Source of the DNA: Salana multivorans
Lineage (GTDB): Bacteria; Actinomycetota; Actinomycetes; Actinomycetales; Beutenbergiaceae
Length of the DNA stretch: 64,000 nucleotides
Assembly: GCF_003751805.1 (NCBI RefSeq)
Contig: NZ_RKHQ01000001.1
Location: forward strand, 186,001 to 250,000
Direction: 5' to 3'
In this document: positions 8,528 to 20,569 of the stretch, piece by piece
Layout: every line of letters begins with the position of its first letter
Position numbering within the stretch: position 1 is the stretch's first letter
The notes under the pieces: generated by a model
The model's database searches: none
What the model saw: only the letters and a program-made list of their open reading frames with translations
What the model was told of the DNA's origin: nothing
Position numbers and translations under genes: made by a program

Positions 8528-8575
8528 CGACGAGCGGTGGGCGGCGAGCGGTGGGCGGCGGGCGGTGGGCGGGAG
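8528..8575. repeat. Short G-rich tandem repeat between nucS and the GNAT gene
   Basis: Three imperfect copies of a (g/c)GAGCGGTGGGCGGC-type unit follow one another in the divergent intergenic region. They bring several GG/GGG runs close together on the plus strand, so a G-quadruplex is possible. The repeat lies upstream of both divergent genes. Confidence 0.55.
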
Positions 8576-8604
8576 GCGATGCCGCGGACCGGGATGATGG
8601 ACCG

Positions 8605-9150
8605 ATGGACGGAATCGTCGTGCGACCGGTCCGCGCCCACGAGTGGCGCGAGGTCCGCGAGCTGCGGCTGCGGGCGCTGAGCGACGAGGTCGCGGGGATG
8701 GCGTTCGGCGAGACCCTCGCGGTGGCGTCGGCTCGGCCGGAGCAGTTCTGGGTCGAGCGCGCGGCCCTGGCATCGCCGGAGGCCGGCCCCGACGCGGGCG
8801 TCCGGCAGGTCGTCGCCGTCACACCCGACGGACGGTGGGTTGGCTCCGTCACGGTCTGGCTCGAGCGCGCCGGCGAGCCCGACGTCGAGGGCGTGGCGAT
8901 CCCTCGGTCCGGCGGCGGGATCGTCGGCGTCTACGTCGAGCCGGCCCACCGGGGGCAGGGTCTCGTCCAGCGTCTGCTCGACGCGGCGGTCGACTGGGTG
9001 CGCGAGCGCGGCCTCGACCGCGCGCGGCTGTACGTCCACGCCGACAACGTCCGCGCGCAGAGGGCGTACGCCACGGCGGGGTTCCGGCCGACGGGCGTCA
9101 CGCTCACCGGCGGCGTCGGGGCCGAGATCGAGATGGCCCGCGACCTCTGA
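8605..9150 (+). CDS. GNAT family N-acetyltransferase
   Basis: This 181-residue protein has the GCN5-related acetyltransferase fold. The acetyl-CoA pyrophosphate loop is visible as VEPAHRGQGLVQRLL, preceded by the strand IVGVYV, and a C-terminal NVRAQRAYATAGFRPTG motif is typical of small-molecule or protein N-terminal acetyltransferases. The ATG at 8605 fits the start of the conserved MDGIVVRPVRAHEW strand. It is encoded alone, divergent from nucS and convergent with the DUF2550 gene. The substrate cannot be predicted; antibiotic, amine or protein targets are all possible for this family. Confidence 0.85.
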   Translation: MDGIVVRPVRAHEWREVRELRLRALSDEVAGMAFGETLAVASARPEQFWVERAALASPEAGPDAGVRQVVAVTPDGRWVGSVTVWLERAGEPDVEGVAIPRSGGGIVGVYVEPAHRGQGLVQRLLDAAVDWVRERGLDRARLYVHADNVRAQRAYATAGFRPTGVTLTGGVGAEIEMARDL

Positions 9151-9187
9151 CGCGGCTGGAGCCCGGTGCCGCCCGTGGGAGGACGGC

Positions 9188-9634
9188 CTAGAGGATGGCG
9201 CGGCGCAGCCCGGCCCCGGGCGGAGCCGACTCCAGCCAGGAGGCGAGGCCGGCGTAGGCGCCGCGGGAGATGCCGAGCGACATGGTCGACTCGGCCCCGG
9301 CGGCGTCGCGGACGCGGCACTCAACCTCGACGAGGGAGCCGCTGCGCAGCGGGCCGCGCGAGGGTCCGTCGCCCGCGTCGATCGGCCGGGCCGGGCCGAG
9401 GATCGCGAACCTCCCCCGCGCCCAGACGTGCCGGGGACGCGGGGAGAGCGAGATCACCCGGTACCAGCGCAGCTCGAGCGCCGTGTAGCAGGCGATGCCA
9501 GAGGCCCAGCCGGTCTCGTCGCGGATCGCGCACGGGAACGAGCCGACGCGTCGGCCGAGGGTGCGCAGCCGAAACCAGAACCAGCCGGCAGCCGCGACGA
9601 GGACGAGGAGCGCGACGATCACCGCGACGACCAC
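9188..9634 (-). CDS. DUF2550 membrane-anchored protein
   Basis: This 148-residue protein has one N-terminal membrane helix (residues 3-20, VAVIVALLVLVAAAGWFWF) followed by a domain with the DUF2550 pattern: RRVGSFPCAIR, GIACYTALELRWYRVISLSPRP and LGISRGAYAGLASWLESAP. The family is actinobacterial and uncharacterised, and the gene characteristically follows atpC, as here with a 74-bp gap, so it is probably the last gene of the ATP synthase transcript. The start is GTG at 9634, with a GAAGGG Shine-Dalgarno sequence 7 bp upstream. The bulk of the protein is expected in the cytoplasm or at the inner membrane face; the function is unknown. Confidence 0.85.
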   Translation of the reverse strand: MVVAVIVALLVLVAAAGWFWFRLRTLGRRVGSFPCAIRDETGWASGIACYTALELRWYRVISLSPRPRHVWARGRFAILGPARPIDAGDGPSRGPLRSGSLVEVECRVRDAAGAESTMSLGISRGAYAGLASWLESAPPGAGLRRAIL

Positions 9635-9708
9635 GGGCGGCCCTTCACGTCACGTGCGCTCATTCCTGGACCCTACCCCCGACGGTGCCCGCGCTGACGA
9701 GGTCGACC

Positions 9709-9959
9709 TCAGTCGACGACGACCGTGACCCGGTCGCTGTCGAAGGACACGAACCCGCCGGGGACGTCGAACCTGGACGACTCGCCGTTCGCGTGCACGC
9801 GCACCGTCCCGGGGCGCAGGAGCGCCAGGACCGACTCGTGACCCGGCAGGAGGCCCATCTCGCCCTCGGCGGCCGGCACGCTGACGCCGCTCGCCTCCCC
9901 GGACCACAGCACGCGGTCCGGGGCGACGACCTCGACGGTCAGCTTTCCGCCGGCGGCCA

Positions 9960-9960
<1 letters not shown>
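9709..9960 (-). CDS. atpC: ATP synthase epsilon subunit, short form
   Basis: This is the epsilon subunit of F1, part of the central stalk contacting gamma and the c-ring. The 83 residues cover only the N-terminal beta-sandwich (LTVEVVAPDRVLWSGEAS, GEMGLLPGHESVLALLRPG, VPGGFVSFDSDRVTVVVD). The usual C-terminal two-helix domain, which in longer homologues of about 120-140 residues can inhibit ATP hydrolysis, is absent. The stop is followed by only 74 bp before the next gene, with no continuation in another frame, so this is not a frameshift. The ATG overlaps the atpD stop by one base (TGATG). Confidence 0.95.
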
Positions 9961-12367
<2,407 letters not shown>

Positions 12368-12369
12368 GC

Positions 12370-13998
12370 TCAGCCTCGCTTCTGGCGGACGATCTGCTCC
12401 TGCTCGACGTGCAGCTCCTCGCCGTCGTCCTCGGCCTCGACCAGGAGCGAGCCGTCGCTCGTGGTGAAGCCGGTGAGGAACTCCTCCGTCGCGGCCTCGA
12501 GCGCCGCGACGGTCGTGTCGTCGAGCTTGCCCGTCGACTCGATCGCCGACAGCACGTCGGTGGTGCGACGGACGTGGTCGATGAGCTCGGCCTCGAACCG
12601 CAGGACGTCGGGGACCGGGACGTTGTCGAGGTGCCCGCTCGTGCCGGCCCAGATCGAGATGACCTGCTCCGAGACCGGGTACGGGGAGTACTGCGGCTGC
12701 TTGAGCAGCTCCGTCAGGCGCTCGCCGCGGGCGAGCTGCTGACGCGTTGCCGGGTCGAGGTCGGAGGCGAACATCGCGAAGGCCGCGAGGGAGCGGTACT
12801 GCGCGAGCGTCAGCTTGAGCGTGCCCGAGACCTGCTTCATGGCCTTGACCTGCGCGGCACCACCGACGCGGGACACCGAGATGCCGACGTCGACGGCGGG
12901 GCGCTGGTTGGCGTTGAACAGGTCCGACTGGAGGAAGATCTGGCCGTCGGTGATGGAGATGACGTTCGTCGGGATGTACGCCGAGACGTCGTTCGCCTTC
13001 GTCTCGATGACCGGCAGGCCCGTCATCGAGCCGGCGCCGAGCTCGTCCGAGAGCTTGGCGCAGCGCTCGAGGAGACGGCTGTGCAGGTAGAAGACGTCAC
13101 CGGGGTACGCCTCGCGGCCCGGCGGGCGGCGCAGCAGGAGCGACACGGCGCGGTAGGCCTCGGCCTGCTTGGACAGGTCGTCGAACACGATGAGGACGTG
13201 CTTGCCGTCGTACATCCAGTGCTGACCGATGGCCGAGCCGGTGTACGGGGCGAGGTACTTGAACCCGGCCGGGTCCGAGGCGGGCGCCGCGACGATCGTC
13301 GTGTACTCCAGCGCCCCGGCCTCCTCCAGCGCCCCGCGGACCGACGCGATCGTCGAGCCCTTCTGGCCGATGGCGACGTAGATGCAGCGGACCTGCTTCT
13401 CCGGGTCGCCGGAGTCCCAGTTCGCCTTCTGGTTGAGGATCGTGTCGATCGCGATGGCCGTCTTGCCGGTCTTGCGGTCGCCGATGATGAGCTGGCGCTG
13501 GCCGCGGCCGATCGGGATCATCGAGTCGATCGCCTTGATGCCGGTCTGCAGCGGCTCGTGCACCGACTTGCGGGCCATGACGCCGGGGGCCTGGAGCTCG
13601 AGGGCGCGGCGGCCCGTGGTCTCGATCTCGCCGAGGCCGTCGATCGGGTTGCCGAGCGGGTCGACGACGCGACCCAGGTACCCGTCGCCGACCGGCACGG
13701 AGAGCACCTCGCCCGTGCGGCGGACCTCCTGGCCCTCCTGGATGCCGGCGAACTCACCGAGGACCACGACACCGATGTGGCGCACGTCGAGGTTGAGCGC
13801 GAGCCCGAGCGTGCCGTCCTCGAAGGTCAGCAGCTCGTTCGCCATGGCGCCCGGCAGTCCCTCGACCTCGGCGATGCCGTCGGCGGCCAGGGTGACGCGG
13901 CCCACCTCCTCGCGGACGTCTGCGGAGGGGGTGTAGGAGCTGACGAACGTGTCGAGCGCAGCCCTGATGTCCTCGGGCCGGATCGTGAGCTCAGCCAT
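12370..13998 (-). CDS. atpA: ATP synthase subunit alpha
   Basis: This is the non-catalytic nucleotide-binding alpha subunit of F1. The 542 residues include P-loop GDRKTGKT, the arginine-finger region and the characteristic [26 protein letters not shown]. The protein is longer than E. coli alpha because of an acidic C-terminal tail of roughly 30 residues (from [17 protein letters not shown] to RQKRG). A C-terminal alpha extension is also known in mycobacteria, where it limits ATP hydrolysis; whether this tail does the same is inference, but it may matter because epsilon lacks its inhibitory domain. The start is ATG at 13998. Confidence 0.98.
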   Translation of the reverse strand: MAELTIRPEDIRAALDTFVSSYTPSADVREEVGRVTLAADGIAEVEGLPGAMANELLTFEDGTLGLALNLDVRHIGVVVLGEFAGIQEGQEVRRTGEVLSVPVGDGYLGRVVDPLGNPIDGLGEIETTGRRALELQAPGVMARKSVHEPLQTGIKAIDSMIPIGRGQRQLIIGDRKTGKTAIAIDTILNQKANWDSGDPEKQVRCIYVAIGQKGSTIASVRGALEEAGALEYTTIVAAPASDPAGFKYLAPYTGSAIGQHWMYDGKHVLIVFDDLSKQAEAYRAVSLLLRRPPGREAYPGDVFYLHSRLLERCAKLSDELGAGSMTGLPVIETKANDVSAYIPTNVISITDGQIFLQSDLFNANQRPAVDVGISVSRVGGAAQVKAMKQVSGTLKLTLAQYRSLAAFAMFASDLDPATRQQLARGERLTELLKQPQYSPYPVSEQVISIWAGTSGHLDNVPVPDVLRFEAELIDHVRRTTDVLSAIESTGKLDDTTVAALEAATEEFLTGFTTSDGSLLVEAEDDGEELHVEQEQIVRQKRG

Positions 13999-14069
13999 CG
14001 GTTCCTTCTCTCGTTCTCGCGTCCCCGGGCTGGTGCCGGTGCGCGGGCGTGGTGTGGGTCGGGTGTGGG

Positions 14070-14885
14070 TCAGCCGGCGATGCGACGCCGAGCTTCCTCG
14101 AGCTTGGACAGGATGGTGGCGTCGAGGACCTCGGACCCGACCTGGATCCGCAGGCCCCCCACGACCGTGGGGTCGACGCCGACGTTGAGGTGCACCGGCT
14201 GGTCGTAGACGCGGGAGAGGATCTCCCCGAGCCGGGTGCGCTGAGCCTGCGTGAGCGGACGCGCCGCGAGGACGGTCGCGACGAGCCGACGACGACGCGC
14301 GGCCGCCAGCTCGCCGATGGCGGCGAGCTGCCCCGTGACGGAGCGGCGGCGCAGCGCCCCCACCGTCCGCGAGACGAGCGCGCGGGTGATCGGCGACGCC
14401 GTCGGGAGCAGCGCCCCGATGAGACCGACCCGGTTCTCGGCCGGCAGGTCCGCGTTGCCGAGGGCGACGCGCAGCTCCCGCTGCTCGGCCAGCGTGCGGC
14501 CGAGCCGGAAGATCTCGTCCTCGACGTCGAGCAGCGTGCCACCGGCCTGCGCCGCGCTGAGGTACGTGTCCGTCCCGACCTGCTCGAGGGCGTCGGCGAG
14601 GTCCCGGTCGGCCGACCAGCGGTCCCGCGCCATGCCGGCGACCAGCGCGACCACCTCGGGCGAGACCGCGGAACCGAGCGCGCGCTCGGCCAGCGCGGCC
14701 TTGTCCTGGGCTGCCCGGGTCGGGTCGGTGAGGGCGCGGCGCAGGCCGGCGGAGCCGTCGAGGGCGTCGACGACGGCGAAGATCTCCTCGCCGAGCCGGC
14801 CCGCGTCCGTCCCCGCGGCCGTGACGACCGGGGAGAACCGGTCGGCCGCCGCCCTCATCGATGCCTCGCTGGTCGCTCGCATCAC
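14070..14885 (-). CDS. atpH: ATP synthase delta subunit, long actinobacterial form
   Basis: Delta (OSCP-like) links the F1 alpha crown to the b-subunit peripheral stalk. At 271 residues it is much longer than the roughly 180-residue proteobacterial delta, in keeping with actinobacterial proteins that carry an extra N-terminal helical region. The conserved C-terminal part is clear: [19 protein letters not shown] and [39 protein letters not shown]. Two adjacent initiators are possible, GTG at 14885 and ATG at 14882; both overlap the atpF stop and differ by one residue. Confidence 0.95.
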   Translation of the reverse strand: MMRATSEASMRAAADRFSPVVTAAGTDAGRLGEEIFAVVDALDGSAGLRRALTDPTRAAQDKAALAERALGSAVSPEVVALVAGMARDRWSADRDLADALEQVGTDTYLSAAQAGGTLLDVEDEIFRLGRTLAEQRELRVALGNADLPAENRVGLIGALLPTASPITRALVSRTVGALRRRSVTGQLAAIGELAAARRRRLVATVLAARPLTQAQRTRLGEILSRVYDQPVHLNVGVDPTVVGGLRIQVGSEVLDATILSKLEEARRRIAG

Positions 14886-15465
14886 TTCTCCAGGGTGTCG
14901 GTCGCCGACGAGACGGTCGCGACGGCCTCGCCGGACGACGCGTCGAGCTCGTCGAGGAAGCGGTCGATGATCCGCGACTGACGGGCGTCGTCGCTCAGGG
15001 ACTCGCCGACGATCCGGCCGGCGAGCTCGGTGGCGAGCGAGCCGATGTCCGTGCGCAGCGAGACGACCGCGGCGGTGCGCTCGGCGTCGATCTGCCGCTG
15101 CGCCGCCTCGAGGATGCGCTGTGCCTCGGCCTGGGCCTTGGACCGCGCCTCGGCGACGATCTGGGCCCCGTCGCCGTTGGCGCCCTCGCGGATGCGAGCC
15201 GCCTCCTGGCGCGCGGCCACGAGCTCCGCCTCCTGCGTCGCCTTGGCGGCGTCCGCCTCGGCCTGGACCTTCGCCGCGTGCTCGAGACCGCCCTCGATCT
15301 TCGCCGTGCGCTCGTCGAGGATCGCGGTCATCTTCGGCATCAGGTACTTGATGAAGAAGAACGCGATGACGCCCGAGACGACGAGCGACCAGATGATGTC
15401 GTAGTCGGCGGGGATGAAGACTTCGATCCCGCTGGGCGGGTCCGCCGCGAGGATCTGTCCCTCCA

Positions 15466-15466
<1 letters not shown>
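14882..15466 (-). CDS. atpF: ATP synthase subunit b
   Basis: This is the peripheral-stalk b subunit of Fo. The 194 residues include one N-terminal membrane helix (about residues 25-45, [20 protein letters not shown]) and a long charged coiled coil rich in Ala/Glu/Arg that reaches to delta. A roughly 20-residue extension precedes the membrane helix. The gene overlaps atpE by one base and atpH by up to 4 bp. Homology over the whole length and its place in the operon leave little doubt. Confidence 0.97.
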
Positions 15467-15774
<308 letters not shown>

Positions 15775-15806
15775 TCAGCGCCGGCGGCGCCGGGCTGCCC
15801 CGACGG

Positions 15807-16613
15807 TCAGTGCTCCTCCTCCAGCGACATCTGGATGTACACGGAGGCGAGGAGCGTGAAGATGAAGGCCTGGAGGAACGCGACGAACAGCTCGAACAGC
15901 GTGATGCCGAGACCGCCGACGAACGTGAGCACGCCCGTCGTCTTGATGAGACCGCCGCCCTCGAACAGCAGGAAGTGCGTCGCGGCGAAGCACAGCACGA
16001 GCATGAGGTGGCCGGCCATCATGTTGGCGAGCAGTCGCAGCGCCAGCGTGAACGGCCGCAGCACGAACACCTGCAGGATCTCGATCGGCGTGATGAGCAC
16101 GTACATGAACGGGGGCACGCCGCTGGGGAACAGCGAGTTCTTGAGGTAGCCGATCCCCTGCTTCTTGAAGCCGGAGTACAGGTAGACGACGTACACCCAC
16201 ACGGCGAGGACGACCGGAAGGCCGACGACCGACGTCCCGGCGATGTTGAGGAACGGGATCACCCCGGCGACGTTCATCGCCATGATGATGAAGAACAGCG
16301 AGGTCAGCATCGGCAGGTACCTGCGGCCGACCTCCTTGCCCAGCACCGACTCGACGATCTGCACGCGGACGAAGTCCAGCGCCAGCTCGACGACGCTCTG
16401 CGCGCGACCGGGGACCAGCTTCGCGTGCCGGGTCGACAGCCACAGCCACAGGATCAGCGCGATCGTGATGACGATGCGCACCAGCATGATCCGGTTGATC
16501 TCGAAGGGCGTCCCCTCGAACCAGATCGCGGGCGGGAAGAACTCGCCGATCGACGGGATGTGGAAGCCACCGCCGTGCTCGCTCTCGGCCATGAGAAGTC
16601 CAGCCGCGTTCAT
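15807..16613 (-). CDS. atpB: ATP synthase subunit a
   Basis: This is the Fo stator channel subunit that works with the c-ring. The 268 residues contain five to six membrane helices; the essential Arg lies in the motif FTLALRLLANMMAGHL, and the conserved last helix is ELFVAFLQAFIFTLLASVYIQ. The start was placed at the ATG at 16613, preceded by GGGGAG, rather than at an upstream in-frame codon with shadow-like sequence (MRVVAGPCATTT). A gap of about 220 bp separates it from the atpI-like gene, and 119 bp separate it from atpE. Confidence 0.95.
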   Translation of the reverse strand: MNAAGLLMAESEHGGGFHIPSIGEFFPPAIWFEGTPFEINRIMLVRIVITIALILWLWLSTRHAKLVPGRAQSVVELALDFVRVQIVESVLGKEVGRRYLPMLTSLFFIIMAMNVAGVIPFLNIAGTSVVGLPVVLAVWVYVVYLYSGFKKQGIGYLKNSLFPSGVPPFMYVLITPIEILQVFVLRPFTLALRLLANMMAGHLMLVLCFAATHFLLFEGGGLIKTTGVLTFVGGLGITLFELFVAFLQAFIFTLLASVYIQMSLEEEH

Positions 16614-16836
16614 GCTCTCCCCGGGTCTTGTGGTGGTCGCGCAAGGCCCAGCAACGACGCGCACGTCGTAGTGTGCTGGCTCGGCATGGGTCTAGCGGGA
16701 AGCCTACCGGATGGACCGGAGTGCACGGCACACGGCTTCGTCACATCCCGGACACGTCTCCTCCCGCGGCCGGCGGCGAGTCGACCCTCGGTCGAGGCGG
16801 CTCCGGCGGCCTGACGCGACCGGTCGGCGGCCGTCG

Positions 16837-17319
16837 TCAGTCCCTCGGCGCGCCGCCCTCGGGCACGTCGACGATCGGGATCCGCGCCGAGCGGATGGCC
16901 AGGACCTCGATCGCCAGCGAGGCGACCACGATCGCGCCGAGCGTCCCGGCGAGCACGTACTTGTCGTAGAACGTGAGGTCCCGCAGGATCACGAGCACGA
17001 CGATGATGACGACCATCTTCGCGAGCCAGCCGCCCAGCACGACGACGGCGAGGAACTGCGGGCTCCGCCCCTCCCCCAGGGCCATCGAGACGACGGTCGC
17101 GCCGCAGAACAGCAGCCCGATGCCGCCGCCGATGAGCGCACCCCACACGCCGGAGCTGCCCGGGTCGCTGAGGAACCGGCCGACGACGGCGCCGACCAGC
17201 GTGATCGCGACGGTCGCCACGAGCATCCGGCGCAGGATCTGGGCGAAGAGCTCGCGCAGCGTCACGGGGGCGGCCGGCGGCGCGGGGGCCTCGGAGGTCG
17301 TGGGGGTGGTGTCGCTCAC
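16837..17319 (-). CDS. AtpI-like membrane protein
   Basis: This 160-residue protein has an N-terminal Pro/Ala/Thr-rich cytoplasmic tail and four hydrophobic segments (around residues 35-52, 58-80, 88-110 and 120-138). Its position directly upstream of atpB and its size and topology match the actinobacterial counterpart of AtpI, a small accessory protein thought to help c-ring assembly or magnesium handling. Sequence similarity in this family is weak, so the call rests on context and topology. It ends with the soluble tail IPIVDVPEGGAPRD. Confidence 0.75.
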   Translation of the reverse strand: MSDTTPTTSEAPAPPAAPVTLRELFAQILRRMLVATVAITLVGAVVGRFLSDPGSSGVWGALIGGGIGLLFCGATVVSMALGEGRSPQFLAVVVLGGWLAKMVVIIVVLVILRDLTFYDKYVLAGTLGAIVVASLAIEVLAIRSARIPIVDVPEGGAPRD

Positions 17320-17389
17320 GGGCCCTACTCTCCCACGCGCTCCCCCGCCGTCGGCCGCCGCCGGTCCCGGGCGGGTGCGTGGACCCGCG

Positions 17390-18499
17390 TCAGCGCGCGT
17401 GGCGGCGTCGCCCGACGAGCCGCGGCAGCAGGGTCGAGACGAGCGCGACGACGACGGCGACGGCCAGCAGCGGCACCATCATCTCGACCGGCAGGAACGC
17501 GAAGCCGACCGTTCCGAAGGCGAACAGCGCCGTCCACAGGTACATGACGACGACGGCGTGCCGCCGGGAGTGCCCGAGCGCCAGCAGCCGGTGGTGGATG
17601 TGCCCGCCGTCGGCGGTGAACGGCGACTTCCCGGCGCTGACCCGCCGGACGACGGCGAACGCGAGGTCGAGCAGCGGGAGCAGCATGACCGCGACCGGCA
17701 GCAGGATCGGCAGGTAGGCCGGGAGGGTGAGCGTCGACAGGCCCTCGACGCTCGAGCCGGGGTCGATGTTGCCCGTCACGACGATGCCGGCCGCCGACAC
17801 CGTGAGCCCGAGGAACATGGCCCCGGAGTCGCCCATGAAGATCGAGGCCGGGCTGAAGTTGTGCGGCAGGAAGCCGAGGCAGGAGCCGACGAGGGCCGCG
17901 ACCACCATGGTCGAGAGGTCGGAGTAGTCCGTCTCCGTCGACCGGGTGAGCAGGTAGCTGTAGACGAAGAACGCCGAGCCGCCGATCGCCACCATCCCCG
18001 AGGCGAGCCCGTCGAGCCCGTCGACGAAGTTGACGGCGTTGATGGCGACCAGCACGACGAAGAGCGTGATGAGCAGCGACATCCGCGAGGAGATGATCGT
18101 CAGCCCGAACACCGGCAGCGTCACGAGCTGCACGCCCTGCCAGACGAGGATCCCGGCGGCGAGGACCTGGCCGACGAACTTGGTGATCCAGTCCAGGTCC
18201 CAGATGTCGTCCACCACGCCCAGCGCGACGATGAAGCCGGCCGCCGCGAGGATCCCCCAGGCCTGGTTGGAGATCTCGAAGACCTCGCCGAGGAACGTGG
18301 TCCGCGAGGCGATGAGGAGCGCGGCGGCGAAGCCGAGGAACATCGCGATGCCGCCGAGCCGCGGCGTCGGCTCGGTGTGGACGTCCCGGTCGCGCAGCGG
18401 GGTGAGCGCGTTCGTGCGTCGGGCGACGGCGCGCACCGAGGGGATGAGCAGGTAGGTGATGACGGCGGCGAGGGCCATCACCAGGAGGTAGACCCTCAC
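17390..18499 (-). CDS. wecA: MraY/WecA-family polyprenyl-phosphate GlcNAc-1-phosphate transferase
   Basis: This integral membrane transferase of 369 residues and about 10-11 helices moves a sugar-1-phosphate, probably GlcNAc-1-P, from UDP-sugar to undecaprenyl or decaprenyl phosphate, starting cell-wall glycopolymer or arabinogalactan linker synthesis. Family motifs are visible: TPRLGGIAMF, the Asp-rich LGVVDDIWDLDWITKFVGQ, NAVNFVDGLDGLASGM, GDSGAMFLGL and the HIHHRLLALGHSRRHAV cytoplasmic loop. The start is GTG at 18499, which overlaps the stop of the upstream threonylcarbamoyl-AMP synthase in a GTGA, a common neighbourhood in actinobacteria. Confidence 0.9.
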   Translation of the reverse strand: MRVYLLVMALAAVITYLLIPSVRAVARRTNALTPLRDRDVHTEPTPRLGGIAMFLGFAAALLIASRTTFLGEVFEISNQAWGILAAAGFIVALGVVDDIWDLDWITKFVGQVLAAGILVWQGVQLVTLPVFGLTIISSRMSLLITLFVVLVAINAVNFVDGLDGLASGMVAIGGSAFFVYSYLLTRSTETDYSDLSTMVVAALVGSCLGFLPHNFSPASIFMGDSGAMFLGLTVSAAGIVVTGNIDPGSSVEGLSTLTLPAYLPILLPVAVMLLPLLDLAFAVVRRVSAGKSPFTADGGHIHHRLLALGHSRRHAVVVMYLWTALFAFGTVGFAFLPVEMMVPLLAVAVVVALVSTLLPRLVGRRRHAR

Positions 18500-19179
18500 G
18501 CGGGCTCGGCCTCCGTCTCGGCGGACGGCCCGGCGTCGTCGACCTCCGCCGCGAGGTGCGGCACGACGGTCGCGAGCGTGGCCGCGTCGATGGCGCCGGA
18601 CCGGACGATCGCGAGCCGGGAGGTCCGGGCGTCGACGATCGTGGAGGGCACGCCGCCGGCCGAGTCACCGGCGTCGAGGTAGACCGCGACGCGGGCGCCG
18701 AGCTGGTCGCGCGCGTCCGTCGCGCTGGTCGCCGCCGGCTGTCCCGTCCGGTTGGCCGAGGAGACGGCGAGGGGGCCCGTGCGGCGCAGGAGCGCGAGCG
18801 CCACCTCGTCGTCGGGCATCCGCAGCGCGACGGTCCCGCCGGTGTCGCCGAGGTCCCAGTCGAGCGTCGGCTGGCAGCGGACGATGAGCGTGAGCGCGCC
18901 GGGCCAGAACCGCTCGGCGAGCGCGCGGGCGGGCTGCGGGACGTCCAGCCCGAGCACGTCGAGCATCTCCGGCCCGCCGACCAGGACGGGCGGCGGCATC
19001 TGCCGGCCGCGTCCCTTGGCCGCGAGGAGCGCGGCGACGGCCGAGGCGTCGAAGGCGTCGGCCCCGATCCCGTAGACGGTGTCGGTCGGCAGGACCACGA
19101 GGCCGCCGCCGCGGACCGTCGCGGCGGCCACCTCGAGGCTGGCGTCGAGCTGGTCGGGGTCGCAGGGCAGGACGGTCAC
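18496..19179 (-). CDS. tsaC: L-threonylcarbamoyladenylate synthase (YrdC/Sua5 family)
   Basis: This enzyme makes threonylcarbamoyl-AMP from threonine, bicarbonate and ATP for the t6A37 modification of ANN-decoding tRNAs. The 227 residues form a single YrdC domain with the motifs VVLPTDTVYGIGADAF, KGRGRQMPPPVLV, the Pro-rich ERFWPGALTLIV and PLAVSSANRTGQPAATSA. The Sua5 C-terminal domain is absent. The GTG at 19179 is preferred because upstream in-frame residues look non-coding. It overlaps the wecA-like gene and follows prmC, the order often seen in actinobacteria. Confidence 0.93.
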   Translation of the reverse strand: MTVLPCDPDQLDASLEVAAATVRGGGLVVLPTDTVYGIGADAFDASAVAALLAAKGRGRQMPPPVLVGGPEMLDVLGLDVPQPARALAERFWPGALTLIVRCQPTLDWDLGDTGGTVALRMPDDEVALALLRRTGPLAVSSANRTGQPAATSATDARDQLGARVAVYLDAGDSAGGVPSTIVDARTSRLAIVRSGAIDAATLATVVPHLAAEVDDAGPSAETEAEPA

Positions 19180-19244
19180 GTCCCCGATCTTCCCACGCCG
19201 ACCCGCGGCGCACGCCGACGACGGGCCTCTGGCACGATCGAGCG

Positions 19245-19646
19245 ATGTCCGCACCCCGACCGACCTCCCGCGACCGCGCGTGGCAGCTCGCCGCGGTGGT
19301 CGCGCTCGCCGTCAACCTCTACGCGCTCTACGCGCCGCGGGTGGACGGGCCGTCCGTGCCGGGCGTGCGGCTGGACTGGGTCGGTCACGCCCTCACGTTC
19401 GCGGTCCTGACGTTCACGGCCCTCATGGCGCGGGTGCCCCCGCGCCTCGTGCTCGGGCTGGTGGCGGCCAACGCCGTCGTCAGCGAGGCCGTGCAGCACT
19501 GGTTCCTGCCCCGGCGGACCGGCGACGTGACGGACGTCGCGGCGGACCTCGTCGGGCTTGCGCTCGGCTGGCTCGCCTGGCGGCTCGTCCGCCGGCGCGG
19601 GCTCAGGCGGGACGCCGCGCGCGGACGCCCCGATCGCGACCGGTGA
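19245..19646 (+). CDS. VanZ-like small membrane protein
   Basis: This 133-residue protein has about four hydrophobic segments (residues 14-28, 45-60, 68-80 and 98-112) and the VanZ-type motifs WVGHALTFAVLT, SEAVQHWFLPRRTGDVTDVAADLVGLALGW. VanZ-like proteins are widespread membrane proteins; the founding member gives low-level teicoplanin resistance, but most are uncharacterised. It is the only rightward gene within this long leftward block, and its 3' end overlaps the 3' end of prmC by 44 bp on the opposite strand. A CACGAT hexamer lies 6 bp before the ATG, so it may be leaderless. Confidence 0.8.
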   Translation: MSAPRPTSRDRAWQLAAVVALAVNLYALYAPRVDGPSVPGVRLDWVGHALTFAVLTFTALMARVPPRLVLGLVAANAVVSEAVQHWFLPRRTGDVTDVAADLVGLALGWLAWRLVRRRGLRRDAARGRPDRDR

Positions 19647-20529
19647 GGTCGGGAAAGGTCGCCACGTCCTCGAACCCGGCGGAGCCCACGATCGCGCGCA
19701 CGGCCCCGGCCTGGACCTCGGCGTGCTCCATCACGAACCAGCCGCCCGGACGCAGCAGCCGCCACGCCGCCACGACCACGTCCCGCGGGACCGCCAGCCC
19801 GTCGCCGCCACCGCCGTAGAGCGCGAGGTCCGGGTCGTGGTCGCGCACCTCGGGGTCGATCGGCACGGCGTCGGGCGGGATGTAGGGCGGGTTGCTCACG
19901 ACGACGTCGACGAGCCCGGTCAGCTCGGCCAGGAGACCGGCGTCCCGCACGTCGCCGAGCGACACCTCGACCGCCGGCGCCCCGACCCGCTCGGCGTTGT
20001 CCCGGGTCAGCACCACGGCCTCCGGCGCGGCGTCGACCGCCACGACCCGGCCGTCCGGCACCTCGGTCGCGACGGCCAGCGCGATGCCCCCGGCGCCGCA
20101 GCACAGGTCGACGACGAGGGGTTCCCGGCCGGCCGCGCGTGCCGCGTCGACGGCGTGCTGCGCCACGACCTCGGTCTCCGGCCGGGGCACGAACACCCCG
20201 GGACGCACCTCGAGGTCGAGGTAGCGGAAGGCGGCACGACCGGTCAGGTGCTGCAGCGGCTCGCGGAGCCGTCGGCGCTCCACCAGCTCCGCGTACCGCG
20301 CGGCGAAACCGTCCGGCGCCACGCTCGGCGCCATCACCAGCGACGACACCCCCAGCACGTGCTCGGCCAGCGCCCGCGCATCCACCTCGGGCGAGGGCAC
20401 CCCGGCCTCGGCCAGCACGGCCGCGGCCCCCCGCACGTACTCCCGCACGGAAGGCCCCCCTGCCCCGGACCCACCGCGCCCAGCTCCTCCCCCACGAGGC
20501 TCACCGCTCACGGGAGCACCCCCGCGCAC
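19603..20529 (-). CDS. prmC: Peptide chain release factor N5-glutamine methyltransferase
   Basis: PrmC methylates the Gln of the GGQ motif of release factors RF1/RF2 using S-adenosylmethionine; it follows prfA here, its natural partner. The protein has the SAM-binding motif VVDLCCGAGGIALAVA and the substrate-glutamine-binding NPPY in VVSNPPYIPPDAVP. If read from the ATG at 20529 it has 308 residues, but the first 27 are Gly/Arg/Ser-rich; a GTG at 20448 beginning VREYVRGAAAVLAEAGV would give 281 residues and a more usual HemK N-terminus, so the start is unsettled. The C-terminus overlaps the convergent VanZ-like gene. Confidence 0.92.
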   Translation of the reverse strand: MRGGAPVSGEPRGGGAGRGGSGAGGPSVREYVRGAAAVLAEAGVPSPEVDARALAEHVLGVSSLVMAPSVAPDGFAARYAELVERRRLREPLQHLTGRAAFRYLDLEVRPGVFVPRPETEVVAQHAVDAARAAGREPLVVDLCCGAGGIALAVATEVPDGRVVAVDAAPEAVVLTRDNAERVGAPAVEVSLGDVRDAGLLAELTGLVDVVVSNPPYIPPDAVPIDPEVRDHDPDLALYGGGGDGLAVPRDVVVAAWRLLRPGGWFVMEHAEVQAGAVRAIVGSAGFEDVATFPDLTGRDRGVRARRPA

Positions 20530-20569
20530 GAGCGAAGCGGTGTGCCCCGACCAGAACAGGACCGGGACC

